Positions 7,249 to 13,777 of a stretch of 23,355 nt of DNA are shown here, piece by piece. Within the stretch, counting starts at the first letter, position 1, and every line of letters begins with the position of its first letter. Source of the stretch: a virus; IMG/VR virus record IMGVR_UViG_3300032736_000010, positions 1-23,355 of that record, one strand, 5' to 3'. The translations under genes were made by a program, and so were the position numbers. The notes under the pieces were generated by a model. The model did not search any database and was not told the origin of the DNA. It was given only the letters and a program-made list of their open reading frames with translations.

Positions 7249-8964
7249 TTAAAACGGTATTTGGTCTTTTTCAACATCTAAATCGACAACTTCCATCATT
7301 CTTTTTGGGGCCTCAAATTTATCGTCTCCTGGTTGTAATGGTTTATAAACTGCGCCATTTTTAAAGTCTGGTGCTATTTTAAAACTACCTAGACCACCGT
7401 TTTCTTTACGCTTAACTTTTTCAATGTATATATCAACGCTATCGCTTCCATAACTCGTTGGGTAGCCAATATTTCTATAACATATAATACCATTGTAACA
7501 CTTGTTAAAAAAGTCCGCAGAACCACTTATATCGTAAAGCGTTGGCTTTTTATATCTGTTATTGTCGCTTTCTATTTTTCTAGGGTGCGCCACTAAAAAT
7601 AAATGCGTATTGGTCTGCTGGCAGAATTGTGTTATTTGACTAAGTACTCGGCCTATATAACTATGGTCTTTTTGCGCACTATGGTCGAGCATATTCCAAG
7701 GGTCTATAACGCATACATTAACCCCTTTTTGAAATACTAATTCCCTAAAGTGGTTAAGTATGGCCTCCAGAGTTAGGTTTTTTAAATCTATTTTTACCCA
7801 GTAAAAATGCTCCTCAATAAAATCTTTGGTTTGATTAAGCTGGTCGTTTGAGCAATTTGTTTCGTTTAGCTTATTAGCTACTCGTTTTATATGGCCTTCA
7901 TAAGGGAAACTTTCTGGGGAAAACATAGCGCATCTAAAGTCGTATTTCATTGCAACGTTTACGCATATTTGGTCTACAATATCAGATTTACCGCTATTTG
8001 GTATTCCGGTTATTACCGTCCATTCGCCCATAGCAAGTTTAAAATATTCATTACTGCCGCCCAAACCAATATCGTAATTAGTTACACCTTTTTCGTTGTA
8101 TTGCAGTACATCGTCCCATATATCAGATATACTTAAAACACCTTCTAATGGGAAGTTTTTAGCGCTCTTTACAATACTTCGTAACGTTTCGGCACCTTTA
8201 GCTACTAACACTTCGTTAGCGTCTTTATATTCCCCAAAATCTACATATTTACAGCGGTAATGGCCAAACCTCCTGGCAAGTTCTGCGCGTAATTGCAAAC
8301 CTGCCTCGTCGTTGTCGGTGCAAATAACTATTTCCTCTTTATCTTCAAAAGACCGCCAGCAATTATCTAAATACTCCAAGCGTTGGTTTCCTTTACTCGC
8401 TCCATTAGGAACCGAACAAACAGAATATATACCAGCTTCGTGTAAACTTAGCGCGTCCATTTCGCCTTCAACTATGTAAACCGTCTTTAATTCGTTTATA
8501 TTATCTAAACCGTAAAATATTAATTCAGCACCAGATACCATTTTAAAATTCTTTTCAGAATCTCTAAACTTTACATTTGTAAGCTGGCCGTCTTTGTAGT
8601 AATTAAAATTTATAGTCTTGCGGTTATTTTTAACCTGTGGCATATATGTCACGCTTTCGCCAACCTTCCAATGCGCAAGGGTAGCCTCGTAAATACCACG
8701 GCCTTTAAACCAATCAATAATTTTAGCCGATAAATTAATTTCAATTTTAGGCGGTATAACATAATCCTCTTTTGGTTTAAACTTAACCGAACCGGACCAG
8801 CCGCAGTTATGGCAGTTGTAAAATCCTTTTTCTACATTTACACTAAGGCTATCGTCTGCTTTGTTTTTCCTGGTTGGCGTACATTGTGGACATTTTGTTT
8901 TCACGTCCCCTGTTTGGCGCCCTTTAAGTGAAATACCAAGGTCTTGAAGTTCTTTTAAATACAT
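7249..8964 (-). CDS. Bifunctional primase-helicase, T7 gp4-like
   Basis: A 571-residue replication protein combining primer synthesis and DNA unwinding. A zinc-binding domain at the N-terminus has CPQC (25-28) and CHNC (51-54). The TOPRIM primase core has YIVEGEMDALSL (163-174) and the metal site CTDNDEAG (215-222). The C-terminal RecA-like helicase has Walker A GIPNSGKSD (320-328), a Glu-containing FSPES, and Walker B VCVIDPWN (417-424), followed by LFLVAHPRK and the conserved DISGSADFFNK. This is the same order as T7 gp4 and Twinkle-like proteins. The protein ends in KDQIPF, resembling the hydrophobic tip of SSB proteins. It is separated from the methyltransferase gene by 74 AT-rich bases that hold a conserved leader motif. 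Confidence 0.93.
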   Translation of the reverse strand: MYLKELQDLGISLKGRQTGDVKTKCPQCTPTRKNKADDSLSVNVEKGFYNCHNCGWSGSVKFKPKEDYVIPPKIEINLSAKIIDWFKGRGIYEATLAHWKVGESVTYMPQVKNNRKTINFNYYKDGQLTNVKFRDSEKNFKMVSGAELIFYGLDNINELKTVYIVEGEMDALSLHEAGIYSVCSVPNGASKGNQRLEYLDNCWRSFEDKEEIVICTDNDEAGLQLRAELARRFGHYRCKYVDFGEYKDANEVLVAKGAETLRSIVKSAKNFPLEGVLSISDIWDDVLQYNEKGVTNYDIGLGGSNEYFKLAMGEWTVITGIPNSGKSDIVDQICVNVAMKYDFRCAMFSPESFPYEGHIKRVANKLNETNCSNDQLNQTKDFIEEHFYWVKIDLKNLTLEAILNHFRELVFQKGVNVCVIDPWNMLDHSAQKDHSYIGRVLSQITQFCQQTNTHLFLVAHPRKIESDNNRYKKPTLYDISGSADFFNKCYNGIICYRNIGYPTSYGSDSVDIYIEKVKRKENGGLGSFKIAPDFKNGAVYKPLQPGDDKFEAPKRMMEVVDLDVEKDQIPF

Positions 8965-8981
8965 AATAAATAGTTTAGTTC

Positions 8982-8996
8982 CTGCTAAATTAAAAA
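8982..8996 (-). promoter_or_regulatory. Leader motif copy 1 (shared 15-mer)
   Basis: CTGCTAAATTAAAAA on the plus strand, 18 bases upstream of the primase-helicase ATG, occurs identically at 13668-13682 upstream of the 51-residue gene, and in degenerate form near 293-308 upstream of the left-edge gene. All three lie between a TTTG-containing upstream box and the first codon, which suggests a shared promoter/leader or operator. Confidence 0.4.
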
Positions 8997-9038
8997 TTTA
9001 TTTTAAATATGCAAATATGGGGTCTGATATTTACTGAA

Positions 9039-9824
9039 CTATACACCTTTAGCAAATAGCTCATTATGTTTTTCTGCGGATCTTAATCTCTCCTCTATTA
9101 TTGGAATATACTTATCATTAATTTCTATTCCAATATAGTTTCTATCATTTAGTATACAAGCAACACATTCGCTTCCTGAACCAGCAAAAGGGATTAAAAC
9201 TGTATCTCCTTTATTGCTGAAGTGCTTTATTATTTTATTGCTAATACTTAATGGCTTTTGAGTAGGATGATCAACTCGTTCATTTTCAAAACGCTTACCT
9301 GCAAGTATAGGAAAATTCCATACATCCCCGCCGTGTTTGCCTTCTGGATTAGGTGTCCAAACCTTACCATTTTTTATTATTTTATTTTTAAGCCTTTCTG
9401 TACTTTTATAAGGCTCCCTAATTTTGTGATATGTGTAATTTTCTGATTTAGAAAACCACAATAAAGGTTCGTAATTTGCAGATGGTGATTTAGAATAACC
9501 AGAAAAACTATTCTCATAGAACCATATAAACTGCCTACGATACTTTAGATCTATCTCGTACAAATATATCTGTATGTAACACATATAATGATGTATGCCA
9601 TAGATAAATATAGACCCAGATGGCTTTAATTTTTCATTTGCAACAGAAATCCATTCCTTAGACCAATCCAGCCATTTAGTCAAATCGTCCCAAACTTTAC
9701 TTTTATCCCCAAAGTTCTTTTTCAAGTTGTAAGGAGGGTCTGCAATTATTAAGTCTATTGAGGAATCTGGAATCTCTCGCAATTTTTCTATACAATCGCC
9801 GTGTAAAATTTTGTTTAGTATCAT
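9039..9824 (-). CDS. DNA adenine-type methyltransferase, beta class
   Basis: A 261-residue site-specific DNA methyltransferase of the N6-adenine/N4-cytosine type. The catalytic motif DPPY is at 29-32 (IIADPPYNLKK), before the S-adenosylmethionine motif PFAGSGSEC at 212-220, which defines the beta order; HPTQKP at 186-191 and NYIGIEIN at 229-236 are further family motifs. No cognate endonuclease gene is adjacent, so it looks like an orphan enzyme, perhaps protecting the phage from host restriction. DPPY with this context favours adenine over cytosine. The target sequence cannot be read off. The gene joins the upstream gene by three bases yet has three GATC sites in 786 bases, unlike the rest of the window, which hints at recent acquisition. 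Confidence 0.92.
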   Translation of the reverse strand: MILNKILHGDCIEKLREIPDSSIDLIIADPPYNLKKNFGDKSKVWDDLTKWLDWSKEWISVANEKLKPSGSIFIYGIHHYMCYIQIYLYEIDLKYRRQFIWFYENSFSGYSKSPSANYEPLLWFSKSENYTYHKIREPYKSTERLKNKIIKNGKVWTPNPEGKHGGDVWNFPILAGKRFENERVDHPTQKPLSISNKIIKHFSNKGDTVLIPFAGSGSECVACILNDRNYIGIEINDKYIPIIEERLRSAEKHNELFAKGV

Positions 9825-9827
9825 TTT

Positions 9828-10109
9828 CTACTGTTTTGAAAAATTAAAAAATATTGTTTTCAGCTTTTCAAGATATAAAGTAAAGTCCATTGCTTCCTCT
9901 TGAGCGTGTTTAAGCCATTCTAAGGTCGTTAAATCGTTTCGGTCTAAGTTAGTACCGTATTTTTCTGTTCCTATCTTAGAACGCGTTAAAAACGCTTCTA
10001 CGACGCTATTAACTATTGAATCGTCAGTATGGTTTGTGCATCGCTTGCATTTAATAAAAAAACTTCTTTTGTTATCATTTGGTTTTCCCATAGTGTTGTA
10101 GTCGGACAT
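9828..10109 (-). CDS. MazG-like / all-alpha NTP pyrophosphohydrolase-like protein
   Basis: A 93-residue protein resembling a widespread group of small phage proteins with the pattern RSKIGTEKYGTNLDRNDL (about 45-62) followed by EWLKHAQEEAMDFTLYLEKL (64-83). The E-E-x-x-D in QEEAMD and the helical make-up recall the metal site of MazG-type nucleotide pyrophosphohydrolases, which would act on nucleotide pools, but the fold is not proven. A CKRC pair sits in the N-terminal part. The ATG at 10109 gives a 97-base overlap with the upstream gene; no ATG lies closer, although a non-ATG start around residue 25 would still keep the recognisable domain. Confidence 0.6.
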   Translation of the reverse strand: MSDYNTMGKPNDNKRSFFIKCKRCTNHTDDSIVNSVVEAFLTRSKIGTEKYGTNLDRNDLTTLEWLKHAQEEAMDFTLYLEKLKTIFFNFSKQ

Positions 10110-10420
10110 TGTAATTCGTGTTTTTGTAAATTAGTTAAATCTCTTAAATCAAATATGTAATCAAAATATTGTTCGCTTACTAAGTAAAAAACTAGGTAAT
10201 CGTCCATTGCTAAAAGTTTTTCGTATTTGTAAACCTCTAGCATCTTTGTTTTGTAGCTATCGTTTCTGAACTTAAATTCTAAAACGCAATTTTTACCAGT
10301 ACAGGTTTTGCCTATTGCGTCGTAATGGTCAAAGCCACCTCCGGACCATTTTAAATTCCAACCCCTGGAGTTTAACTCTTTAACTTTTAATTGTTCTTTC
10401 GCGTGTATCTGACTAATCAT
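10013..10420 (-). CDS. Small PD-(D/E)XK-nuclease-like protein
   Basis: A 135-residue protein whose central part reads GGGFDHYDAIGKTCTGKNC then VLEFKFRNDSY. A buried acidic residue in YDAIG and the E-F-K in a hydrophobic strand about 15 residues later fit the D...(D/E)-x-K active site of the PD-(D/E)XK fold, and the following helix (MLEVYKYEKLLAM) and strand (YLVFYLV) fit the core topology. A role in trimming or resolving DNA during phage replication is plausible but inferred. The start overlaps the end of the replication initiator gene by eight bases, so the two are probably translationally coupled; the 3' end overlaps the next gene by 97 bases. Confidence 0.6.
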   Translation of the reverse strand: MISQIHAKEQLKVKELNSRGWNLKWSGGGFDHYDAIGKTCTGKNCVLEFKFRNDSYKTKMLEVYKYEKLLAMDDYLVFYLVSEQYFDYIFDLRDLTNLQKHELQCPTTTLWENQMITKEVFLLNASDAQTILTIQ

Positions 10421-11369
10421 TTTTTAGGTAGTTATAAATATCGGTTATATCCTGGTCGGTAAACTGAACGTTTTGCCTAATTAAAAATTCATTGATAACG
10501 TCGCCGTTATATGTTTGCGCTTGAACCTCAACTTTACCTAAAGCGTTAGTTTTTAAAAACCATTCTTTTACGCCTTTTAAATAAGCCATAGCTTTTGGTT
10601 TGTTATTTTGCTTAATAGCCACTTTATATTTCGCCATAATATTATCAATTTTCCTAATTCCATTACGAGCAGTTTTTAAAGCGGGTAAACTTAAAACGTT
10701 TGGTTGCCAAAAAGGGTCTTGTCTTGCCCAGCGAATTGCAGCATAAACTTCTCTTAAATCATAGTCGTTTTTTTCAAACCATTGCAAAGCATTTTTCCAA
10801 GTTAATTCCTGCGACTTATTTTTAGGCAAAGTGTTTTCGCCATCAAATAGTTTTATAAAATTAGGATAGGCGCTTTCAACTAAATCAGAAAATTTAGGCG
10901 ACGCATCAACCTTTTTTGGTTGTGCGGTAGTATTTCTTTCTTTTAATATTTCTGTATTATTACTAGTATTATTATTAGTATTACTTTGTAGCCGATTTGT
11001 GTGCGGCCGGTTTTCGGGCTGCACGTAAACTGTGCGGCCGGATAATCCATTGTCGGATAATCGGTCTGCCGGTTCCAAAACCAATTCATAGTTGTAACCA
11101 ATAAACAAACCTTTGTCGCCCTTAACCCTTTCGCGTATTAAATAACCAGCGTTTTCTAACTCTTTAATTTTAGTTTTTACCGCAGCTTTTCCATCTTTAA
11201 AAGCGCTAATAATAAACTCTATTGAAATGCTAAATTCAGAAGTATGAGAAAATAAAAAACAATATAATCCAACGGCGCCCATTGTTATATTTTTATCTCT
11301 TAAAATTGGGTTAGGTACAACCGTAAAGTTCGTAAAATCTTTTGGTTTTTTTATTAATCCTGTTTTCAT
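10413..11369 (-). CDS. Replication initiator with N-terminal winged helix
   Basis: A 318-residue protein of the O/DnaD-like phage initiator kind. The N-terminus has a helix-turn-helix region: TMGAVGLYCFLFSHTSEFSI (about 29-48), then a domain with KAAVKTKIKELENAGYLIRE, the usual recognition helix and wing of such initiators. Residues about 100-155 form a low-complexity linker rich in Asn and Thr. The C-terminal domain (KNALQWFEKNDYDLREVYAA, WARQDPFWQPNVLSL) resembles the helicase-loading region of many phage initiators. Just as in lambda O, the linker DNA holds repeated GC-rich strings beside an AT-rich tract and may be the origin. It is preceded by a 110-base leader with two hairpins. The ATG at 11369 follows a U-rich tract directly. 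Confidence 0.75.
   Translation of the reverse strand: MKTGLIKKPKDFTNFTVVPNPILRDKNITMGAVGLYCFLFSHTSEFSISIEFIISAFKDGKAAVKTKIKELENAGYLIRERVKGDKGLFIGYNYELVLEPADRLSDNGLSGRTVYVQPENRPHTNRLQSNTNNNTSNNTEILKERNTTAQPKKVDASPKFSDLVESAYPNFIKLFDGENTLPKNKSQELTWKNALQWFEKNDYDLREVYAAIRWARQDPFWQPNVLSLPALKTARNGIRKIDNIMAKYKVAIKQNNKPKAMAYLKGVKEWFLKTNALGKVEVQAQTYNGDVINEFLIRQNVQFTDQDITDIYNYLKND
10931..11062. other. Candidate replication origin inside initiator gene
   Basis: TGTGCGGCCGG occurs at 11000-11010 and 11031-11041, and CGGATAATC at 11039-11047 and 11054-11062. Beside them lies an AT-rich tract at about 10931-10985. The two copies of the 11-mer are read in different codon phases (G-R-T in one, R-P-H-T in the other), so conservation is at DNA level. 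Iterons plus an AT-rich unwinding region within the linker of the initiator gene match the lambda origin layout. Confidence 0.4.
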
Positions 11370-11374
11370 AAAAA

Positions 11375-11420
11375 TAAAAAAGCAGGGGGTTCGGCGATGC
11401 GGCGCTTACTACCCTTGCTT
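11375..11420 (-). terminator. Terminator-like hairpin immediately before initiator ATG
   Basis: On the minus strand AAGCAAGGG (11420-11412) can pair with CCCCTGCTT (11388-11380) with one mismatch, around a GC-rich loop that can itself pair. Six U residues and then AUUUUU follow, ending at the ATG at 11369. A terminator shape with no space before a start codon suggests attenuation rather than simple termination. Confidence 0.5.
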
Positions 11421-11474
11421 TAAATGTTTTATAATTTTAATCTAATTCCGCATAACTAGATTAAAAAACATTTA
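11421..11474. repeat. Long inverted repeat (18-bp interrupted hairpin)
   Basis: Bases 11421-11428 pair with 11467-11474, and 11435-11444 pair perfectly with 11457-11466, with a six-base bulge on one side and a 12-base loop. It lies directly upstream of the terminator-like hairpin in the initiator leader. No U tract follows, so it is not itself a terminator. It could be an antiterminator, an RNA-processing site or a protein-binding palindrome. Confidence 0.55.
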
Positions 11475-11480
11475 TAAAAA

Positions 11481-11723
11481 TTATTCTAGTATCATTTTCA
11501 TTTTTTGGCAAAATGTTTTCAGTTCGCCAAAGTTTCTAAGAAAGTTTTTTAGGCTTATATCGCCATCGCCATAGCGCTCAAAAAGTATTTCAATTAAGAG
11601 TTCCCTTTCGACTTCTGTAATGGTCCCAATGTATTCGAAGCCATCTTTAGCGCCTGTAATTACATCGCGTCTGCGACCTATCTTTTGTAGTTCCTCGTTG
11701 TAGTAAAGGTATATGTACTTCAT
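11481..11723 (-). CDS. Hypothetical 80-residue protein
   Basis: The protein begins MKYIYLYYNEELQKIGRRRD, has a central TEVERELLIEILFERYGDGD helix, and ends in a basic and hydrophobic helix (FCQKMKMILE). It has no cysteine knuckle, signal peptide or membrane segment, and I do not recognise a family. The ATG overlaps the end of the VRR-NUC gene by four bases (ATGA), which supports it as a real, coupled gene. It is the last gene before the double-hairpin leader, so it ends the upstream transcription unit or precedes an attenuator. Confidence 0.6.
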   Translation of the reverse strand: MKYIYLYYNEELQKIGRRRDVITGAKDGFEYIGTITEVERELLIEILFERYGDGDISLKNFLRNFGELKTFCQKMKMILE

Positions 11724-12097
11724 AAACCGTTTTTAAAATATTGGTCAATTACTATTTTGCAGTTCTCAAAATCGTTAAGCCAAACTGCATACCAATTACA
11801 TACTTTAAGATCTTCTAACCACTCTGTTTGGTTTTTTGTTGGCTTATTATATCCAGCTTTTAATTCTATTGCTAATCCATTAAATTGATTGCTAGGCGTA
11901 AATATTAGTATATCTGGTATGCCACTTGTTACACCTAAATACTTTAATTTAAACCGTTCAAACGGCGAACGCTTCCCCTCGTTGGCTGGGTGCGTTATTA
12001 ATGCCTTTGGGTATTGAAGACCTATATAATTTAAAACCGCCCTATGTAAATGGTCTTCTGGGCCTAAAAACCGCATATATGGATTAACCTTTGCCAT
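11720..12097 (-). CDS. VRR-NUC domain nuclease
   Basis: A 125-residue stand-alone VRR-NUC protein of the PD-(D/E)XK superfamily, common in phages and related to the nuclease domain of FAN1. The hallmark is GVTSGIPDILIF (55-66) with the invariant G-x-P-D, then GLAIELKAGYNKPTKNQTEW (74-93), which supplies Glu78 and Lys80 and the downstream Gln. Glu14 in GPEDHLHRAV and the HPANEGKRS segment (36-44) complete the pattern. Such enzymes cut branched or flap DNA; here a role in processing replication or recombination intermediates is likely. The gene starts 13 bases after the HTH gene and is coupled to the next gene by an ATGA overlap. Confidence 0.88.
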   Translation of the reverse strand: MAKVNPYMRFLGPEDHLHRAVLNYIGLQYPKALITHPANEGKRSPFERFKLKYLGVTSGIPDILIFTPSNQFNGLAIELKAGYNKPTKNQTEWLEDLKVCNWYAVWLNDFENCKIVIDQYFKNGL

Positions 12098-12109
12098 ATT
12101 GCAAAGTTA

Positions 12110-12403
12110 CTATATTTTGCTATTGAATTGCATTTCAAGTGTAAAATTAAAAGGAACAGTATATTTTATTCCAAACTCTTTAAACAAAACCTCTGCCCTT
12201 TCAAGTTCTGCTTCGTCAATAATTACCACCCTTTCAATAGGCGGGCTAGCCGGTAATTCAAAATGTATTTTAGGGTACCTGTTTTTAATCGAACTAATTG
12301 AATTTTTACTTAAGCCGTATTTATCGGCTATCTCTTTTAAAGTTAATTCGCTATAATGATAGTCCCAGGCAGCCTTCTCTTGCAATAATTCTTTTGGCGT
12401 CAT
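12110..12403 (-). CDS. Helix-turn-helix protein
   Basis: A 97-residue protein with a clear homeodomain-like HTH at about 20-42: LTLKEIADKYGLSKNSISSI, in which KEIADKYG is the first helix and SKNSISSIKNRY the recognition helix. The C-terminal half (ERVVIIDEAELERAEVLFKE) is acidic and helical and may dimerise. It could regulate transcription or act as a DNA-binding accessory of the neighbouring nuclease. It starts three bases after the upstream gene's stop and lies between the helical protein and the VRR-NUC gene. Confidence 0.7.
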   Translation of the reverse strand: MTPKELLQEKAAWDYHYSELTLKEIADKYGLSKNSISSIKNRYPKIHFELPASPPIERVVIIDEAELERAEVLFKEFGIKYTVPFNFTLEMQFNSKI

Positions 12404-12406
12404 AAA

Positions 12407-12625
12407 TTAATCTAATTTTAAAAAGTCAGCTTCGCCATATTCTGCAAACCATTCTTTATTTTCTTTATACTTATCAATAACGGCGTTAATTAAAACCAGG
12501 TCGTCAATAGAACTTCCTTTTATTTTATCCACTAGCGCCTCTATTTTATTTAAAATATTAGTTACCATTGTTGGGTCTGTATCGTAAAGGCTGTTAAATT
12601 CTTGCCTTACTACATCTTCAAGCAT
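12407..12625 (-). CDS. Small acidic helical protein, start uncertain
   Basis: From ATG 12625 the protein is 72 residues: MLEDVVRQEFNSLYDTDPTM, then helices with an acidic C-terminus (EWFAEYGEADFLKLD). A TTG lies one codon upstream. The frame stays open and protein-like for 34 more codons up to 12727 (LETYISAANNIKNQIKKLDL, strongly helical), directly after the amber stop of the RecE-like gene and in the same frame, but no ATG, GTG or TTG occurs there except the TTG next to 12625. An ATG at 12723 begins a different frame of 32 codons that ends TGATG on this start, so coupled reinitiation is possible. I do not recognise the family. Confidence 0.55.
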   Translation of the reverse strand: MLEDVVRQEFNSLYDTDPTMVTNILNKIEALVDKIKGSSIDDLVLINAVIDKYKENKEWFAEYGEADFLKLD

Positions 12626-12727
12626 CAAGTCCAGCTTCTTAATTTGGTTCTTAATATTGTTTGCTGCTGAAATATAGGTTTCAAGGTGTATAATACCCCA
12701 ATTATAGGGTGGTAATTGACCATAATA

Positions 12728-13489
12728 CTATAATACTATTATTCCGTTTTCATTCCTTTCGTAACCTCTGTAACCGGTAGCTATACCAGTCTCTAAATAA
12801 AACCTCCAATCTGCTATGGCGTTTTTATATGCATTACGCCCTTCTTCAATCATTTTTTCGCTTAGCGTATAGCACTCAACGCTATATGGGTAATTTGTTT
12901 CTATTGCTATAAACACAAAGTTTTTCGGGTCTATGCCTAGCATATCGCTATAAAAAGTAGCTTGTAAATGATAACCCCATTTGTAAACGTCGCTTTTAAA
13001 TGCTCTAGGGCTATTGTCTTGACAACTCTTTGGGTCTGAAATAAAGCCTAGCATTTTATTAATGCAGTCGGGCCTTACCCTTACATCTACGCCTTCATAA
13101 GTTGTATAATGCGAAAGTTCAATATCGCCTTTAGTATAATAAACCGCCTGCTCGTTGGCCTGAAAATTATCTTTAATTTTTAAAATAATTTCATATTGGT
13201 CTGCCTCAATAACGCTTTTGCCTTCTGCTAGTTTAACTTGCTTCGCAGCTTGCTCTTTGCCGGCCTTTGTGCGCTTATCTATTTTAGGCGATACATAGAA
13301 CTCATCGTAAAAGTTTTCCGGCTCTAAAACCGCCGTATGGATTGCCGTACCTAATTGCAAAGCGTTACCATAACGCGGGGCCTGGTTAAGGTAATGGTAA
13401 ACCGATTTTTTATGTATTGTCTTTAAAGCGCTTGAACTTATCGCCTTGCTTTGGTGGTAAACTTCGTTTGTTTCTACTTTTGTAATCAT
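12728..13489 (-). CDS. RecE-like exonuclease (putative exodeoxyribonuclease VIII), PD-(D/E)XK fold
   Basis: A 253-residue nuclease resembling the catalytic domain of RecE, which chews 5' ends to leave 3' single strands for an annealing protein. The pattern fits: SSSALKTIHKKSVYHYL near the start, LGTAIHTAVLEPENF with His51, GVDVRVRPDCI with Asp141, FISDPKSC with Asp152 and Lys154 as the D-x-K pair, and YKWGYHLQATFYSDML with the conserved Gln. The size equals a stand-alone RecE nuclease domain. The likely partner is the annealing-type protein at 14208-14699 in the same module. The start overlaps the small upstream gene by four bases (ATGA). Confidence 0.87.
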   Translation of the reverse strand: MITKVETNEVYHQSKAISSSALKTIHKKSVYHYLNQAPRYGNALQLGTAIHTAVLEPENFYDEFYVSPKIDKRTKAGKEQAAKQVKLAEGKSVIEADQYEIILKIKDNFQANEQAVYYTKGDIELSHYTTYEGVDVRVRPDCINKMLGFISDPKSCQDNSPRAFKSDVYKWGYHLQATFYSDMLGIDPKNFVFIAIETNYPYSVECYTLSEKMIEEGRNAYKNAIADWRFYLETGIATGYRGYERNENGIIVL

Positions 13490-13641
13490 ATCAAATTTAA
13501 TTTTTGTAATAATTTAATAAACCAACTTCTGTTCGCATAATTTTCTGCCTCTTGTGGCGTAAGTATCTCAACTCTAATGCCGTGCTTTGTTTCGCGCTCG
13601 TAATAAACCAAACCCGACTCTAATGTTTTAAATTTTTTCAT
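13486..13641 (-). CDS. Small hypothetical protein (51 residues)
   Basis: The frame runs from ATG 13641 to TGA at 13488-13486, which overlaps the RecE-like gene's ATG as ATGA. The product starts MKKFKTLESGLVYYERETKH and ends WFIKLLQKLNLI. It is basic, and the segment KHGIRVEILTPQEAENYANRS looks like a strand followed by a helix. The coupling to recE and the leader motif upstream support it as the first gene of a new transcription unit. I recognise no family; because of its position it may modulate the exonuclease, but this is a guess from context. Confidence 0.6.
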   Translation of the reverse strand: MKKFKTLESGLVYYERETKHGIRVEILTPQEAENYANRSWFIKLLQKLNLI

Positions 13642-13667
13642 AATAAATAATTTGCTAATGTTTTACA

Positions 13668-13682
13668 CTGCTAAATTAAAAA
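13668..13682 (-). promoter_or_regulatory. Leader motif copy 2 (shared 15-mer)
   Basis: The plus-strand string CTGCTAAATTAAAAA is identical to 8982-8996. It lies between the terminator at 13726-13757 and the ATG at 13641, with the near-consensus box TAGTTTG (minus strand, about 13707-13701) upstream. The arrangement suggests a promoter and leader for the recombination-replication operon. Confidence 0.4.
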
Positions 13683-13725
13683 AATTCTTTTAATTACCAA
13701 ACTATTTTTAAAAAATATTTTAAAT

Positions 13726-13757
13726 AAAAAAAGCGGCCCATTATAGACCGCCTTTTT
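13726..13757. terminator. Bidirectional intrinsic terminator after SSB-like gene
   Basis: GCGG (13733-13736) pairs with CCGC (13748-13751), flanked by seven A residues on one side and five T on the other, so that a hairpin with a U tract forms on either strand. It lies 20 bases after the SSB-like gene's stop and separates it from the recombination operon. Confidence 0.75.
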
Positions 13758-13777
13758 GTTTAGGTTAGTTTCTACCG

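Noticed and set aside
12625-12723. 32-residue gene from ATG 12723
   Set aside because: Its product lacks protein-like pattern, while the overlapping frame looks coding; kept only as a possible coupling peptide in the findings.
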